Positions 1-8,667 of a stretch of DNA of 64,000 nucleotides are shown here, piece after piece. The position numbers were made by a program, and so were the translations under genes. The notes under the pieces were generated by a model that ran no database searches, was not told the DNA's origin, and was given only the letters and a program-made list of their open reading frames with translations. The DNA comes from FEN-1219 sp963728995 (lineage in GTDB: Bacteria > Pseudomonadota > Gammaproteobacteria > Steroidobacterales > Rariloculaceae): the NCBI GenBank assembly GCA_963728995.1, contig CAVSMD010000004.1:558001-622000 (forward strand), written 5' to 3'. How positions within the stretch are numbered: position 1 is the first letter of the stretch; every line of letters begins with the position of its first letter.

Positions 1-1062
1 ATACGCGCGCACGCGATGCTCGTCCTCGCGGCCACCAAGATCGGGCAGACGCTCGCCGCGCCCGTAGCGCTGAATGAAGCTCGGGCGCGGATCGTGGCCC
101 GTATCGGCATTGCCGTCAGCTCAGAGCATTCGCCTGACAGCGACGAGCTGTTGCGGCACGCGGAGAATGCGCTCCTGGTCGCGGCCACCGACAACCTGCC
201 CTACACGATCTATGCCCCCGCGGAAGCTGCGCGCGCACTCGATTCGCTCGAGCTCGAACGCGAGCTCGAAATGGCTCTGCGGAAAGATGAGCTCGAGCTG
301 TACTACCAGCCGAAGATCGCCACGGCGGGCTATCGACCTTGCGGAGCAGAGGCTCTGCTGCGCTGGACCCACCCGCAACGCGGCCAGATCTCACCGGAGA
401 TATTCATTCCGCTAGCGGAAAAAATCGATCAGATCGAATCGCTCACGGCCTTCGCTTTGAACACAGCTCTGCGGCAGTCCGCCGAATGGCCGCAGGACTT
501 CGGCCCTCTCAGCGTTGCGGTCAACGTCACGCCAAGCGTCCTAGAGGGCGGCGACCTTTGCGGCATCGTCGAGAGCGCGCTCGGGGTATGGGACGGCGTG
601 CCCGATAGGCTGTACGTCGAGATAACGGAAGGTGCGATCATCCGCAACCCCGAGGCGAGCTTCAACGTTCTCCGCGAGCTGCGCGATCTGGGCGTGCAGA
701 TCTCCATCGACGACTTTGGCACCGGCTACTCTTCGCTCGCTTACTTCAAGAATATCCCTGCCGACGAGCTGAAGATCGACAAGTCGTTTGTCCTGAACAT
801 GCTGGAGAACGACGGCGACCGAAAGATCGTCCGAACCGTGATCGAGCTCGCGAGAAGCTTCGGCTTGAGGGTGACGGCGGAAGGCGTGGAAGACAAGGCC
901 ACCGCCGGCATGCTCGCGCAACTGCACTGTGATCGGCTGCAAGGGTACTTCTACTCGCGCCCGCTACCGCAAAGCGAGTTCATTGCGTGGCTCGAGAGTT
1001 ACGCCCACGCCGAGCCACGGGCTGCCGCGGCAAGTTCGAGCATGACGCACACCCGGTCGTGA
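1..1062 (+). CDS. c-di-GMP phosphodiesterase, EAL domain (5' end outside window)
   Basis: The reading frame is open to base 1, so the gene begins upstream; the first in-window ATG is at 16. The first ~75 visible residues look like the end of a GGDEF-type domain (HAENALLVAA resembles the usual helix near the GGDEF C-terminus). From about residue 85 there is a complete EAL domain: YYQPKI, GAEALLRW, VNVTPS, EITEG, DDFGTGYSS, LKIDKSFV, AEGVEDK and LQGYFYSRPL. All metal- and substrate-binding residues of active EAL domains are present, so c-di-GMP hydrolysis to pGpG is expected. Whether the upstream GGDEF half is active cannot be judged here. It is followed by a divergently unrelated ATPase gene in the same direction. 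Confidence 0.9.
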   Translation: MRAHAMLVLAATKIGQTLAAPVALNEARARIVARIGIAVSSEHSPDSDELLRHAENALLVAATDNLPYTIYAPAEAARALDSLELERELEMALRKDELELYYQPKIATAGYRPCGAEALLRWTHPQRGQISPEIFIPLAEKIDQIESLTAFALNTALRQSAEWPQDFGPLSVAVNVTPSVLEGGDLCGIVESALGVWDGVPDRLYVEITEGAIIRNPEASFNVLRELRDLGVQISIDDFGTGYSSLAYFKNIPADELKIDKSFVLNMLENDGDRKIVRTVIELARSFGLRVTAEGVEDKATAGMLAQLHCDRLQGYFYSRPLPQSEFIAWLESYAHAEPRAAAASSSMTHTRS

Positions 1063-1075
1063 CCCACGCCATGCG

Positions 1076-1098
1076 CGCGGCGACGTATAATCGCCGCG
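1076..1098 (+). promoter_or_regulatory. -10 box inside an inverted repeat, upstream of the ATPase gene
   Basis: A perfect TATAAT lies at 1086-1091, 30 bases before the ATG at 1121. It sits within and at the edge of an 8-bp inverted repeat, CGCGGCGA (1076-1083) and TCGCCGCG (1091-1098). No convincing -35 is seen. The repeat may be an operator over the promoter, or a hairpin ending the EAL transcript; no T-tract follows it. Confidence 0.4.
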
Positions 1099-1120
1099 AC
1101 ACCCCGCTCCGGTTCCCGCC

Positions 1121-1957
1121 ATGCGAATGAAGCGCTCACAGTTCCTGGCCTGGCCGCATAAGGCCATCACGCTGCTCGGCATGTCGGGCATCGGCAAGAC
1201 CACGCTCGCCTACAAGCTGCCGCGCAACCACTGGTTCCACTATTCGGGCGACTACCGGATCGGCACGAAGTATCTCGCGGAGCCGATCCTCGACAACATC
1301 AAGCGCCAGGCGATGCAGGTCGACTTCCTGCGCGACCTGCTCCGCAACGACTCGATCTACATCGCCAGCAACATCACGGTGCACAACCTGCAGCCCGTGG
1401 CCTCGTTTCTCGGCAAGATCGGCCGCACCGATCTCGGCGGGCTGCCCGTGGACGAGTTCAAGAACCGGCAGCGTTTGCATCGCGAGGCCGAGATCGGTGC
1501 CATGCGCGACGTCGCCGAGTTCATCGTCAAAGCGCAGGAGATCTACGGCTACGATCATTTCATCAACGACGCCGGCGGCAGCATCGTGGAGCTCGACGAC
1601 GAGGAGACCGAGAGAACGCTGGCCGAGCACACACTGATCCTGTATCTGAAGGCGGACGATGCGATGGAGCGCGAGCTCGTGCGCCGCGCCGTCAGCGACC
1701 CGAAGCCGCTCTACTACAACGAGGCGTTTCTGGATCGGAAGCTCGCGGAGTACTTGACCGAGGCCGAGCTCGAGGGTCCGCATCAGATCGTGCCGGACGA
1801 GTTCGTCCGCTGGATCTTTCCGGCGCTGGTCGCGCACCGGCGGCCGAAATACGAGGCACTGGCGAACCAGCACGGCTACACGCTGAACGCGCGGCTCGCC
1901 GAGGCGATCACGAACGAGGCCGACTTTTTGGAGCTGATCGCAACCGCCCTCGACTGA
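1121..1957 (+). CDS. P-loop ATPase/kinase-like protein of unknown role
   Basis: A 278-residue cytoplasmic protein. A Walker A motif, GMSGIGKTT, sits at residues 20-28 close to the N-terminus, as in nucleoside/shikimate-kinase-like P-loop proteins. No transmembrane segment or signal peptide is seen. The rest is mostly helical and acidic, with ELDDEETERTLAEHTLILYLKADD as a possible Walker-B-like strand region. I recognise it as a conserved hypothetical ATPase type but cannot name a substrate. The start at 1121 is followed by a second in-frame ATG at 1127; there is no strong Shine-Dalgarno for either. It converges on the rhomboid gene with a 5-base gap. Confidence 0.75.
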   Translation: MRMKRSQFLAWPHKAITLLGMSGIGKTTLAYKLPRNHWFHYSGDYRIGTKYLAEPILDNIKRQAMQVDFLRDLLRNDSIYIASNITVHNLQPVASFLGKIGRTDLGGLPVDEFKNRQRLHREAEIGAMRDVAEFIVKAQEIYGYDHFINDAGGSIVELDDEETERTLAEHTLILYLKADDAMERELVRRAVSDPKPLYYNEAFLDRKLAEYLTEAELEGPHQIVPDEFVRWIFPALVAHRRPKYEALANQHGYTLNARLAEAITNEADFLELIATALD

Positions 1958-1962
1958 GCGCA

Positions 1963-2859
1963 CTAGCCCGCCAGGCTCAAGCCGATCCCCCACGCGCTCA
2001 GCACCGCGACCACCGCGACCGCAGCGCAGACGCGTTGCACGCGATCGTTGCGCAACCACACGGGCCGTACCGCAACCGCAACCGCGACGCCACCGCCAAA
2101 GCCAGTGCAAAAGCCGAGCAAATGCGCGCCAATGTCCGTGTTCTCACCGCCCGTACCGGTGAACGCCAGCAGCCCGAGCCCCGCGACGATCGGCGCGATC
2201 CGCGCGCGCCACGGCGTCTCGCGCAGAAAGCCGCGGCGCCAGGTATAGGCCACCAGCAAGCCGAGCGCAGCGAACACTGCCGTCGACGCGCCGAGCGAGC
2301 GATGCTCCGGCGTCTCGAGCCACGCGCCGAGCGCGTTCGCGCCGACGCCGCCGAGCAGCACGGCGAGCCAGCCGATGCCGATACCGAAATAGCGACCCAC
2401 GAACAGGCCAAAGAACGCGCCAAACACGAGATTCCCGCCCAGATGATCGAACTCGATATGTAACGTCAGCGCGGTGACCGTCCGCCACCACTGACCCGCG
2501 ACGATCGGCCCCGCCTCGAAGCGCCCCGCGCCGTACCAATCGAGACCGAGCAGACTCTCGCGCGCCGCGACGAACACCGCGAGCAGTACCGCGGCGTACG
2601 CCGCGACACCCGGCCACCCTCCGGCAACGTACTGCAGGCGCCGCGCGCCGATCCGACGGGCGTTCTCCCGGCGATACTGTGCGAGCTCCGTCGCTGCAGC
2701 GCCGGCGCGCTCGACCGGCACCCACAGCTCCACGCCCGCAACGCCCGCGCGGCGCTGCTGCGGGATGCCGCGTGCAATGAGCACCAGCGCGAGCTCGTTC
2801 GCGTGGGGCTCGTCGAGCCCCACGGCGACAGTGACCCAATGCTCTCCCTGCTCGTCCAT
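1963..2859 (-). CDS. Rhomboid-family intramembrane serine protease
   Basis: A 298-residue membrane protein with about seven hydrophobic segments from residue ~85 on. It has the rhomboid signature: HLGGNLVFG (His139, Asn143), the catalytic serine in GASTA (Ser192), and the catalytic histidine in GAHLLGF (His246). The N-terminal ~80 residues form a soluble domain that may bind or present substrate. It is expected to cleave transmembrane helices of membrane proteins; the substrate is unknown. The ATG at 2859 is chosen; an in-frame ATG at 2871 and a longer frame to 2958 are possible, but the latter would overlap the divergent ogt gene. Confidence 0.88.
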   Translation of the reverse strand: MDEQGEHWVTVAVGLDEPHANELALVLIARGIPQQRRAGVAGVELWVPVERAGAAATELAQYRRENARRIGARRLQYVAGGWPGVAAYAAVLLAVFVAARESLLGLDWYGAGRFEAGPIVAGQWWRTVTALTLHIEFDHLGGNLVFGAFFGLFVGRYFGIGIGWLAVLLGGVGANALGAWLETPEHRSLGASTAVFAALGLLVAYTWRRGFLRETPWRARIAPIVAGLGLLAFTGTGGENTDIGAHLLGFCTGFGGGVAVAVAVRPVWLRNDRVQRVCAAVAVVAVLSAWGIGLSLAG

Positions 2860-2939
2860 GTCTGCTAGCATCCTCTCGTGCCCGCGCGCCGTGCGCGCTC
2901 GCGGCACGCTAAGGTAGCAGACGCAAAGGACACGCACCG

Positions 2940-3443
2940 ATGACTGCTGCACTACCACACCGCGGTGCCGAGGAACCGTACTACTGGGACCTCGTGCCGT
3001 CGCCGCTCGGCGCCATCATCGTGACCGTCGACGACGACGCGCGACTGACCGACGTATGGCTCGACGGTCATGCCCGCAGCGGGGAGCGCGACCCGCGACG
3101 CTGCGCCGCCGCTTGCGCCCAGCTCACGGAGTATTTCGCCGGCACGCGCCGCGAGTTCGATCTGCCGCTCGCCCCGCATGGCACGCCGTTTCAGCTACGT
3201 GTGTGGCAGGCTCTGTGCGCAATCCCGTTCGGCGCCGTGCGCACCTACGGCGACGTGGCGCGCGACATAGGTCAACCGCTCGCGATGCGCGCGGTGGGAC
3301 AGGCCAACGGCCGCAACCCGTTGCCGATCGTGATCCCCTGCCACCGGGTGATCGCCGGCGACGGCACCATCGGCGGATACTCGGGCGGCTTGCACGTCAA
3401 GCATCGGCTGCTCGCCCTCGAGGGCGTCGAGCTCAGGCTCTGA
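2940..3443 (+). CDS. ogt: Methylated-DNA--[protein]-cysteine S-methyltransferase
   Basis: A 167-residue DNA repair protein that transfers the alkyl group from O6-alkylguanine to its own cysteine. The active site PCHRV is present (Cys134), preceded by the helix-turn-helix RTYGDVARDIG and the asparagine-hinge region NGRNPLPIVI, and followed by GGYSGG. Length and motif order are those of the Ogt/MGMT family without an Ada N-terminal domain. It is transcribed divergently from the rhomboid gene and ends 2 bases before a zinc-ribbon gene, with which it is probably cotranscribed. Confidence 0.95.
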   Translation: MTAALPHRGAEEPYYWDLVPSPLGAIIVTVDDDARLTDVWLDGHARSGERDPRRCAAACAQLTEYFAGTRREFDLPLAPHGTPFQLRVWQALCAIPFGAVRTYGDVARDIGQPLAMRAVGQANGRNPLPIVIPCHRVIAGDGTIGGYSGGLHVKHRLLALEGVELRL

Positions 3444-3445
3444 CG

Positions 3446-3745
3446 ATGGCGCACGATCTTAGATGTTATCGCTGCGGCGCCTCGCTGGCCGCGCTGACGC
3501 CGCCGCTCGCGCGGCTCGACGAATGCCCGGAGTGCCGGATCCAGCTGCACGCGTGCCGCATGTGCGAGCGCTACGCGCCGCGCAAGCCGAAAGGCTGCAG
3601 CGAGGACGATGCGCCGGACGTGCGGGACAAGAAGGCCGCCAACTTTTGCGACTATTTCAAGCCGAGCGCACGCGCCTACGATCCCGCCGAGCAAGCGGCG
3701 GAGCAGGCAGCCAAAGGCGTGCTCGATTCGCTGTTCAAGAAGTAG
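3446..3745 (+). CDS. Small cysteine-rich zinc-ribbon protein
   Basis: A 99-residue protein starting at the ATG 2 bases after the ogt stop. Eight cysteines are arranged as C7-x2-C10, C27-x2-C30, C37-x2-C40, C51 and C68, consistent with one or two zinc ribbons. The C-terminus is charged and helical (PAEQAAEQAAKGVLDSLFKK). Similar short proteins are conserved in Proteobacteria without an assigned function. The tight spacing to ogt suggests cotranscription but gives no direct functional link. It converges on spoVR with a 4-base gap. Confidence 0.8.
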   Translation: MAHDLRCYRCGASLAALTPPLARLDECPECRIQLHACRMCERYAPRKPKGCSEDDAPDVRDKKAANFCDYFKPSARAYDPAEQAAEQAAKGVLDSLFKK

Positions 3746-3749
3746 CTCT

Positions 3750-5132
3750 TCAGGTGGGCGCGCTGGCTCCGGCGCGCGACAACGTCTTCGGCTGGCCGGC
3801 CGCGTCTATGGTCTCGAGATGGATCGGTCTGCGCCAGACCTTGTAGACGTACTCGAGCACGCGCTCGGCGCGGTCCAGATCGAGCCCGCGGCCGTCGGTC
3901 GCGTGATCGTGGTAGAGCGTCAGCGCGCCGTCCTGCCCCACGTGGCTCGCGAGCACCGCGGGCACGCCGAAGTTGTACTTCGGCGCCAGCACCGTCTCGC
4001 GCAACGCATGAATGTCGTGGTCTAGCACGCGCACTGCGCCGTCGCGGTTGCGCTCGTAGCGGAACAGCTTCAGCTCCTCGGCCAGCTCCGGGGTCAGGTG
4101 ATTGCGAATGAAGCTGAAATCGTCGTCCTCGGCACGGATCTGGAACGCCCGCTCCATGCCGTGCTCGGTGACGATGGACTCCCAGATCGAGAAGCCGAGG
4201 TGGTAAGGGTTCGTCGACAGCGCCGCCTGCTGCTCTGCCGCATGGGGCCGGACGACGTCGGAGTGCGTTTTCAGCGCATCGAGGTATTCGTTCTGCGGCA
4301 GGAAGTCGGCTTCGCGCAACAGCCGCGCGTGCCAAAACGACGCCCAGCCTTCGTTCATGATCTGGCACGCGAACACCGGATAGAAGTAGAACGACTCCTC
4401 GCGCACCGCACGAAAGATGTCGCGCTCCCACTCTTCGAGCTCCGGCGCGTACTCCGCGATGAGCCACAATAGATCGCGCTCGGGCGCGGGCGGCACGGCC
4501 GCGCGGGCGCGCTCGAGCGACCGGTCGTCGACAGCGGGCCCTCCCGGCAGATTGTCGAAGCGCTGCTGGAAGGGATCGCCGCGCGCGGCGTGCGGCGGCT
4601 CCACGTATTCCGGATAGCGTGGGCGGCGCAGACTCTGAAACGGATCGATGTGAGCCTCGAGCGCGAGTGCGGCATCGAGCACCTGCTCGACCCGCGTCTG
4701 GCCGTGCTGCTCGATCGCGACGCCGATCTGTCGCGCGTGCGTCGCCGCCTGCTCGACGATCCGGTACCCGACCTGATCCTGACTGCGTTTGAAGAGCGAG
4801 TTGTTCTTGGCGAAATCGGCGTGTCCCAGCACGTGCGCCGTGACGAGCGTGTTCTCCTGCAGAGAGTTGTTGCCGGCCAGGTACGCTCGGCCGGGATTGC
4901 CGGGGAACACGACCTCGAACAACCGCGAATGGCCCATCCGGTGCTGCACGAGCTGATAGATGTAGCGCACACCGAACGACCAATGCGGCATCCGCACCGG
5001 CAACCCATACACGGCGATTTCCATCATGAAGCTCGAGGGCACCTCCTCGAACTGTACCGGGTAGTAATCGAGGCCATGCTCGCGCGCCAGCGCTTCGAGC
5101 CGCGACGCGTAACCGTGCAACGTGCCGTTCAC
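3750..5132 (-). CDS. SpoVR family protein (YcgB-like)
   Basis: A 460-residue cytoplasmic protein of the SpoVR family, which in B. subtilis affects spore cortex formation and in non-sporulating bacteria (E. coli YcgB) is stress-induced and of unknown biochemistry. Family landmarks include YPVQFEEVPSSFMMEIAVYGLPVRMPHWSFG near the N-terminus (written in part here: EVPSSFMMEIA, RMPHWSFG) and the histidine-rich TAHVLGHADFAKNN. The GTG at 5132 is chosen because it follows the yeaH stop by one base, and a GGAGG lies about 11 bases upstream. It is the third gene of the prkA-yeaH-spoVR operon, the same order as in many Proteobacteria, so a shared role with the PrkA kinase is likely. Confidence 0.93.
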   Translation of the reverse strand: MNGTLHGYASRLEALAREHGLDYYPVQFEEVPSSFMMEIAVYGLPVRMPHWSFGVRYIYQLVQHRMGHSRLFEVVFPGNPGRAYLAGNNSLQENTLVTAHVLGHADFAKNNSLFKRSQDQVGYRIVEQAATHARQIGVAIEQHGQTRVEQVLDAALALEAHIDPFQSLRRPRYPEYVEPPHAARGDPFQQRFDNLPGGPAVDDRSLERARAAVPPAPERDLLWLIAEYAPELEEWERDIFRAVREESFYFYPVFACQIMNEGWASFWHARLLREADFLPQNEYLDALKTHSDVVRPHAAEQQAALSTNPYHLGFSIWESIVTEHGMERAFQIRAEDDDFSFIRNHLTPELAEELKLFRYERNRDGAVRVLDHDIHALRETVLAPKYNFGVPAVLASHVGQDGALTLYHDHATDGRGLDLDRAERVLEYVYKVWRRPIHLETIDAAGQPKTLSRAGASAPT

Positions 5133-5133
5133 G

Positions 5134-6300
5134 TTATGCCGCCGCCTCCGTGGGCCTGCTGAAGAATCCGCGTATCGCATCCCATACCGACTCGGGCGAG
5201 GTCAGCGCGTATCGCCCGGCAACGCCGATCTGCGCCTGGAGCTGCTCGAACAGCAAGGCGGTTTCGGTATCGAGCGGTGGCTGGTGCTGCTCCGCGGCCG
5301 TCTCGACATAGCCGACGTAGTTCGCGAACGTGCCGATCTGCGCAAGCGCCGCGGCCGCGGCCTCGCGGTCGTTCTGGAAGTTCGCGCCATCCGAAGCGTA
5401 GAAAACATAGCTGTTGAACCGTCCCGGATCGTAGCGGTCCGCCGCGATCTCGAGCACCTTGCGAAATGCCGTCGAGGCAACGGTGCCGCCGCTGCCCGTG
5501 ACCTGGAAGAACTCGCTCTCCGGAAATTCCCAGGCTTCGACGGTGTGCGCCACGAACACCGGTTCGATGTGCGAATACTGTCGCCTGAGACCCTGGACGA
5601 CCCAGAAGAAGAACGTCTTGGCGAGCTGGCGATCACGTTCGCCCATGCTCGAGGAGACGTCCATGGCGAAGTACACCACGGCCTCCGTGGCCGGCCGACG
5701 GCGCAGCGCGAGCTGGCGATAGCGTAGATCGTCGTTCGTGAACGATGGTGCGGTGTCGTCCTGCACGGCGCGACGCTTGATCGCTTCCTTCATCGAGCGC
5801 CGCCGATCGAGACGAGATCTTACGCCGCGACGGCTCCAGCCTTCGCGCGTATAGTCGTCATCGCGTACGGCGCCATGCTTGGCTTTCAAGTTCGGCAGCT
5901 TCAGCTCTTCCCAGAGCCAGTCGACGATGTCGTCGATCTTCAGCTCGAGCACGAACTCGAAGCCGCCTTCTTCGTTGCCGCCCGCGCCTTTGCCGCCCCT
6001 GGCCTCACGCGGCGCCGGCGTATGGTCGCCCGGTTTCGCTTCGCCCTGTCCGACGCCCTCGCTCTGCTCGGGCTCGCGCAACTTCAAGCGCGCATGCTCC
6101 AGGAAACGGACCGGCACCTGAACGGTGCTATCGGCGCGCGGCAGCAACTCGCTATTGGCGATCAGCTCCGGTAGTTTCTCGCGGACCGCGGCGCGGACCT
6201 TGTCATTGTGTCGCAGCCAGTCTCGGGCGCCGCGCGAGAACAAATCGTACCACTGGCGGCCTGCGCCCGATTGATCGACGAAACCCGACGATCCTGCCAC
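5134..6300 (-). CDS. yeaH: DUF444/YeaH family von Willebrand-like protein
   Basis: A 388-residue DUF444 protein. The N-terminal half carries a Gly/Glu-rich linker (about 80-115), then a region with KLPNLKAK and many arginines. A von Willebrand factor A-like fold begins near residue 205, with the metal-ion site DVSSSMG at 214-220. It lies between prkA (36-base gap) and spoVR (1-base gap). YeaH and PrkA are encoded together across bacteria and act together in stress responses in E. coli; the molecular function of YeaH is unknown. The C-terminal FFSRPTEAAA overlaps the spoVR ribosome-binding region. Confidence 0.92.
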   Translation of the reverse strand: MAGSSGFVDQSGAGRQWYDLFSRGARDWLRHNDKVRAAVREKLPELIANSELLPRADSTVQVPVRFLEHARLKLREPEQSEGVGQGEAKPGDHTPAPREARGGKGAGGNEEGGFEFVLELKIDDIVDWLWEELKLPNLKAKHGAVRDDDYTREGWSRRGVRSRLDRRRSMKEAIKRRAVQDDTAPSFTNDDLRYRQLALRRRPATEAVVYFAMDVSSSMGERDRQLAKTFFFWVVQGLRRQYSHIEPVFVAHTVEAWEFPESEFFQVTGSGGTVASTAFRKVLEIAADRYDPGRFNSYVFYASDGANFQNDREAAAAALAQIGTFANYVGYVETAAEQHQPPLDTETALLFEQLQAQIGVAGRYALTSPESVWDAIRGFFSRPTEAAA

Positions 6301-6336
6301 TGTCTGTCGCCTCCGAGCCGTTTCCGGTTCCTTGTG

Positions 6337-8334
6337 CTACTCCTGCGATAGCAGCGTGGTAACGTAGTTCAGCGCTTCCTTGGCGCTGTGCGTGTCGTAG
6401 CCGTACTCGCGAATCAACCGCTCCTGCACTGCCGAAATCTTCTGCTCCGCTTCCTCGTCGGGCCTGGCTCGGGACGTGACGAGCCGCAGCACGTCCCGCC
6501 GTTCTTCGAACAGGTACTGCTCGATCGCCTCGTGCAAGCGGGAATGGCTGTCGAGAGTGAACTTCTCCCCGATCTTGAACGCCACCATTGCCTTGCGCAC
6601 CACCTCCTGGCGGAACGAGACCTTGCCGGACTCGGAAATCTTGATCTTCTCCTCGACGGAGCGCAGGAAACGCTCGTCGGGGGGGCGTGACTCACCGGTG
6701 ATCGGATCTTCCACCTCGCGCTTGTCGAGCGAGGCTTCGATCTCGTCGAGATATTTTTCGAGCAGCTGCTGCGCCTCTTCCTGGAACGACGCGAACAGCG
6801 CGCGATGCACGTCTTCCTTGACCCACCGGTTGTAGAAGTCCTTGCGCGCCAGCACAAGGAACTCTATCCACTGCTTCTTTCGGGCCGCGTCCATTCGCGC
6901 GTCGGTCTCGATCGCGTCCTTCAGCGCCAGCAGCATCTCCATGCTGGTCAAGCTGGCAGCGTTGTTGCGCGTGATCGCATTACTGACGGCGTTGATGACG
7001 AACCGCGGGCTCACGCCGGTGAGCCCTTCGTCCGTGGATTCGGCGTGGATCCGCGGCACGTCGGCGGCCGAAAACCCCTCGACGTCCTCCTCGGCATACA
7101 GCTTCACCTTCTTCGTCAGGTCGAGCCCCTCGCGCTGCGGCTTCTGCAATCGCGTGAGGATCGCGAACACGGCGGCGAGATCGACCACATGGGGGTCGAA
7201 ATGCACCTTGCGAAACGCCGGCGCGCTCGACACGAGCTTGCGATAGATCCGCGCCTCGTCACGGAACGACAGCGTGTAGGGCACCTTGACGATGACCATG
7301 CGGTCGAGCAGCGCTTCGTTCTCCTTCTCCTGAAGGAACTTGTTGAACTCGGCCAGATTCGTATGGGCGAGGATCGTCTCGTCCAGATGGATCAGCGGGA
7401 AACGCGAAACCTTGACATTCTTTTCCTGCGTCAGCGTGAGCAGCAGGTACAGGAATTCGCGCTTGACCTTCAGGATCTCGATCATCTCGAGCACGCCGCG
7501 GCTGGCGGCGTACACGGCGCCGGACCACGACCACGCGCGGGGATCGCCCTCGTCGCCAATGTCGGCGACCTTCGACAGATCCACGGACCCGACCAGATCG
7601 GCAATGTCGGCCGTCGTCGGGTCGTGTGGCGCGTAAGTGCCCACGCCGACTCGGGCGGCTTCCGACAGGAAGATCCGCTCGACCGGGAAGCGCATGAAGT
7701 CGCCCTGGAACTCGTCATCGAGGCGCGCCCGCGCGTACGGGGAAAGCTCGCCTTGAACATCGACGCCATACGCGTCCCGAAACCGCGGGCGCAGGCTCAC
7801 GGGGATCAGGTTCAGCGGCGACTCGTGCAGCGGCGACCCCTGCAGGGCGTAAAGCGCGCCATCTTCGGTGTGGCTGTATTCCTCGAGCCCGCGCTTGAGC
7901 AGAATCACGAGCGACGACTTGCCGCCCGATGGCGGGCCGAGCAACAGCAGCAGGCGCCGACCGACGTCGGAGCCCGCCGCGGCCGCCTTGAAATAGTCGA
8001 TGACGCGTTCGAGCGCTGCATCGATGCCGAACAGCTCTCCGGCAAACAGCGTCTTCGGCGAGGATGATGCGTCGCCGTCCGTCGTGCCGGCGGCCTGTTG
8101 CGCGTCGCGATATGCGCACAACATCTCGTAGATGTATTGGTGCGACGAGCGCGTGAACCTGGCCGCGTCTCGCGGCAAGATGTCGCTCAGGAATTCCGCG
8201 AAGGTGCCACGCCAGTGCTCTGCGTGGTGATGGCTGGCGTAGGCCGCTAGATCTTCGATGAATGAGCCGCGTTGAGCTGTGTCCCGCTGGGACAGCATGT
8301 CGAAATTAACGGCAGACTCGGATAGTGTAGTCAT
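6337..8334 (-). CDS. prkA: PrkA family serine protein kinase (YeaG-like)
   Basis: A 665-residue PrkA protein: an N-terminal AAA+ domain with Walker A GPPSGGKSS (residues 133-141) and a C-terminal PrkA kinase-like domain. Length matches E. coli YeaG (644) and B. subtilis PrkA (631). PrkA is reported as a Ser kinase in B. subtilis, and YeaG supports adaptation to nitrogen starvation in E. coli. The ATG at 8334 is chosen over the GTG at 8337 because AGGGGA lies 5 bases before the ATG. It is the first gene of the operon, and the 333-base region upstream carries a near-palindrome. Confidence 0.95.
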   Translation of the reverse strand: MTTLSESAVNFDMLSQRDTAQRGSFIEDLAAYASHHHAEHWRGTFAEFLSDILPRDAARFTRSSHQYIYEMLCAYRDAQQAAGTTDGDASSSPKTLFAGELFGIDAALERVIDYFKAAAAGSDVGRRLLLLLGPPSGGKSSLVILLKRGLEEYSHTEDGALYALQGSPLHESPLNLIPVSLRPRFRDAYGVDVQGELSPYARARLDDEFQGDFMRFPVERIFLSEAARVGVGTYAPHDPTTADIADLVGSVDLSKVADIGDEGDPRAWSWSGAVYAASRGVLEMIEILKVKREFLYLLLTLTQEKNVKVSRFPLIHLDETILAHTNLAEFNKFLQEKENEALLDRMVIVKVPYTLSFRDEARIYRKLVSSAPAFRKVHFDPHVVDLAAVFAILTRLQKPQREGLDLTKKVKLYAEEDVEGFSAADVPRIHAESTDEGLTGVSPRFVINAVSNAITRNNAASLTSMEMLLALKDAIETDARMDAARKKQWIEFLVLARKDFYNRWVKEDVHRALFASFQEEAQQLLEKYLDEIEASLDKREVEDPITGESRPPDERFLRSVEEKIKISESGKVSFRQEVVRKAMVAFKIGEKFTLDSHSRLHEAIEQYLFEERRDVLRLVTSRARPDEEAEQKISAVQERLIREYGYDTHSAKEALNYVTTLLSQE

Positions 8335-8563
8335 CACTTCCCCTACCTTGGTGGTGTCTCGGCACGAGACGTGCGGCTTTTTGTTGTTGTTGTCTGTCTG
8401 CCCGTCGTAATGCCCTCCTGCTTTCGGCTACTACTTTCGGAATTGGACGAAGTGGCCTCGTCTACGTTCCGTCAAGATAGATTCAATTCCAGGCTCGAAC
8501 TTTCGTCGTACCCAGTCTGTGCGACGCTTCACAATAATGACGAATTTTTCAACATAATTGGTA

Positions 8564-8585
8564 GCATGATGCAAGTGCATCGTGC
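8564..8585. promoter_or_regulatory. Imperfect palindrome upstream of prkA (candidate operator)
   Basis: The left half GCATGATGCAA (8564-8574) and the reverse complement of the right half (8575-8585), GCACGATGCAC, agree at 9 of 11 positions. The core GATGCA-AG-TGCATC is perfect. It is about 230 bases upstream of the prkA ATG. It could bind a dimeric regulator; no regulator is encoded next to it. Confidence 0.4.
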
Positions 8586-8609
8586 CGAGGCGAGCTTACC
8601 GCCCGGGAT

Positions 8610-8628
8610 CGCTACGTTTTTCGTAGCG
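8610..8628. terminator. 7-bp hairpin with T5 loop between the coiled-coil gene and prkA
   Basis: CGCTACG (8610-8616) pairs perfectly with CGTAGCG (8622-8628) around a five-base loop. It lies 40 bases past the stop of the minus-strand coiled-coil gene. No U-tract follows on either strand, so termination activity is uncertain. Confidence 0.35.
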
Positions 8629-8667
8629 GGAGGGGAGTATTTGCCTGACGCGTGAGCGGCGAGAGCG

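Larger units (their letters stand above)
8335..8667. other. Intergenic region upstream of prkA, relatively AT-rich
   Basis: 333 bases with no convincing gene. A 94-codon frame exists on the plus strand (8371-8655), but it lacks any recognisable domain and follows the composition of the region. The stretch 8521-8570 is markedly AT-richer than the surroundings, as expected for promoter DNA. It holds the imperfect palindrome at 8564-8585 and a hairpin at 8610-8628. I found no well-spaced sigma-70 or sigma-54 promoter for prkA. Confidence 0.6.

Noticed and set aside
8571..8586. Possible sigma-54 promoter for prkA (GGCAC and TTGC on the minus strand)
   Set aside because: GG and GC are 12 bases apart, not the required 10, so the polymerase would not fit; the sequence is better read as a palindrome.
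8371..8655. Open 94-codon frame on the plus strand upstream of prkA
   Set aside because: No Shine-Dalgarno, no recognisable domain, and composition follows the AT-rich promoter region; it covers most of the only non-coding stretch here.
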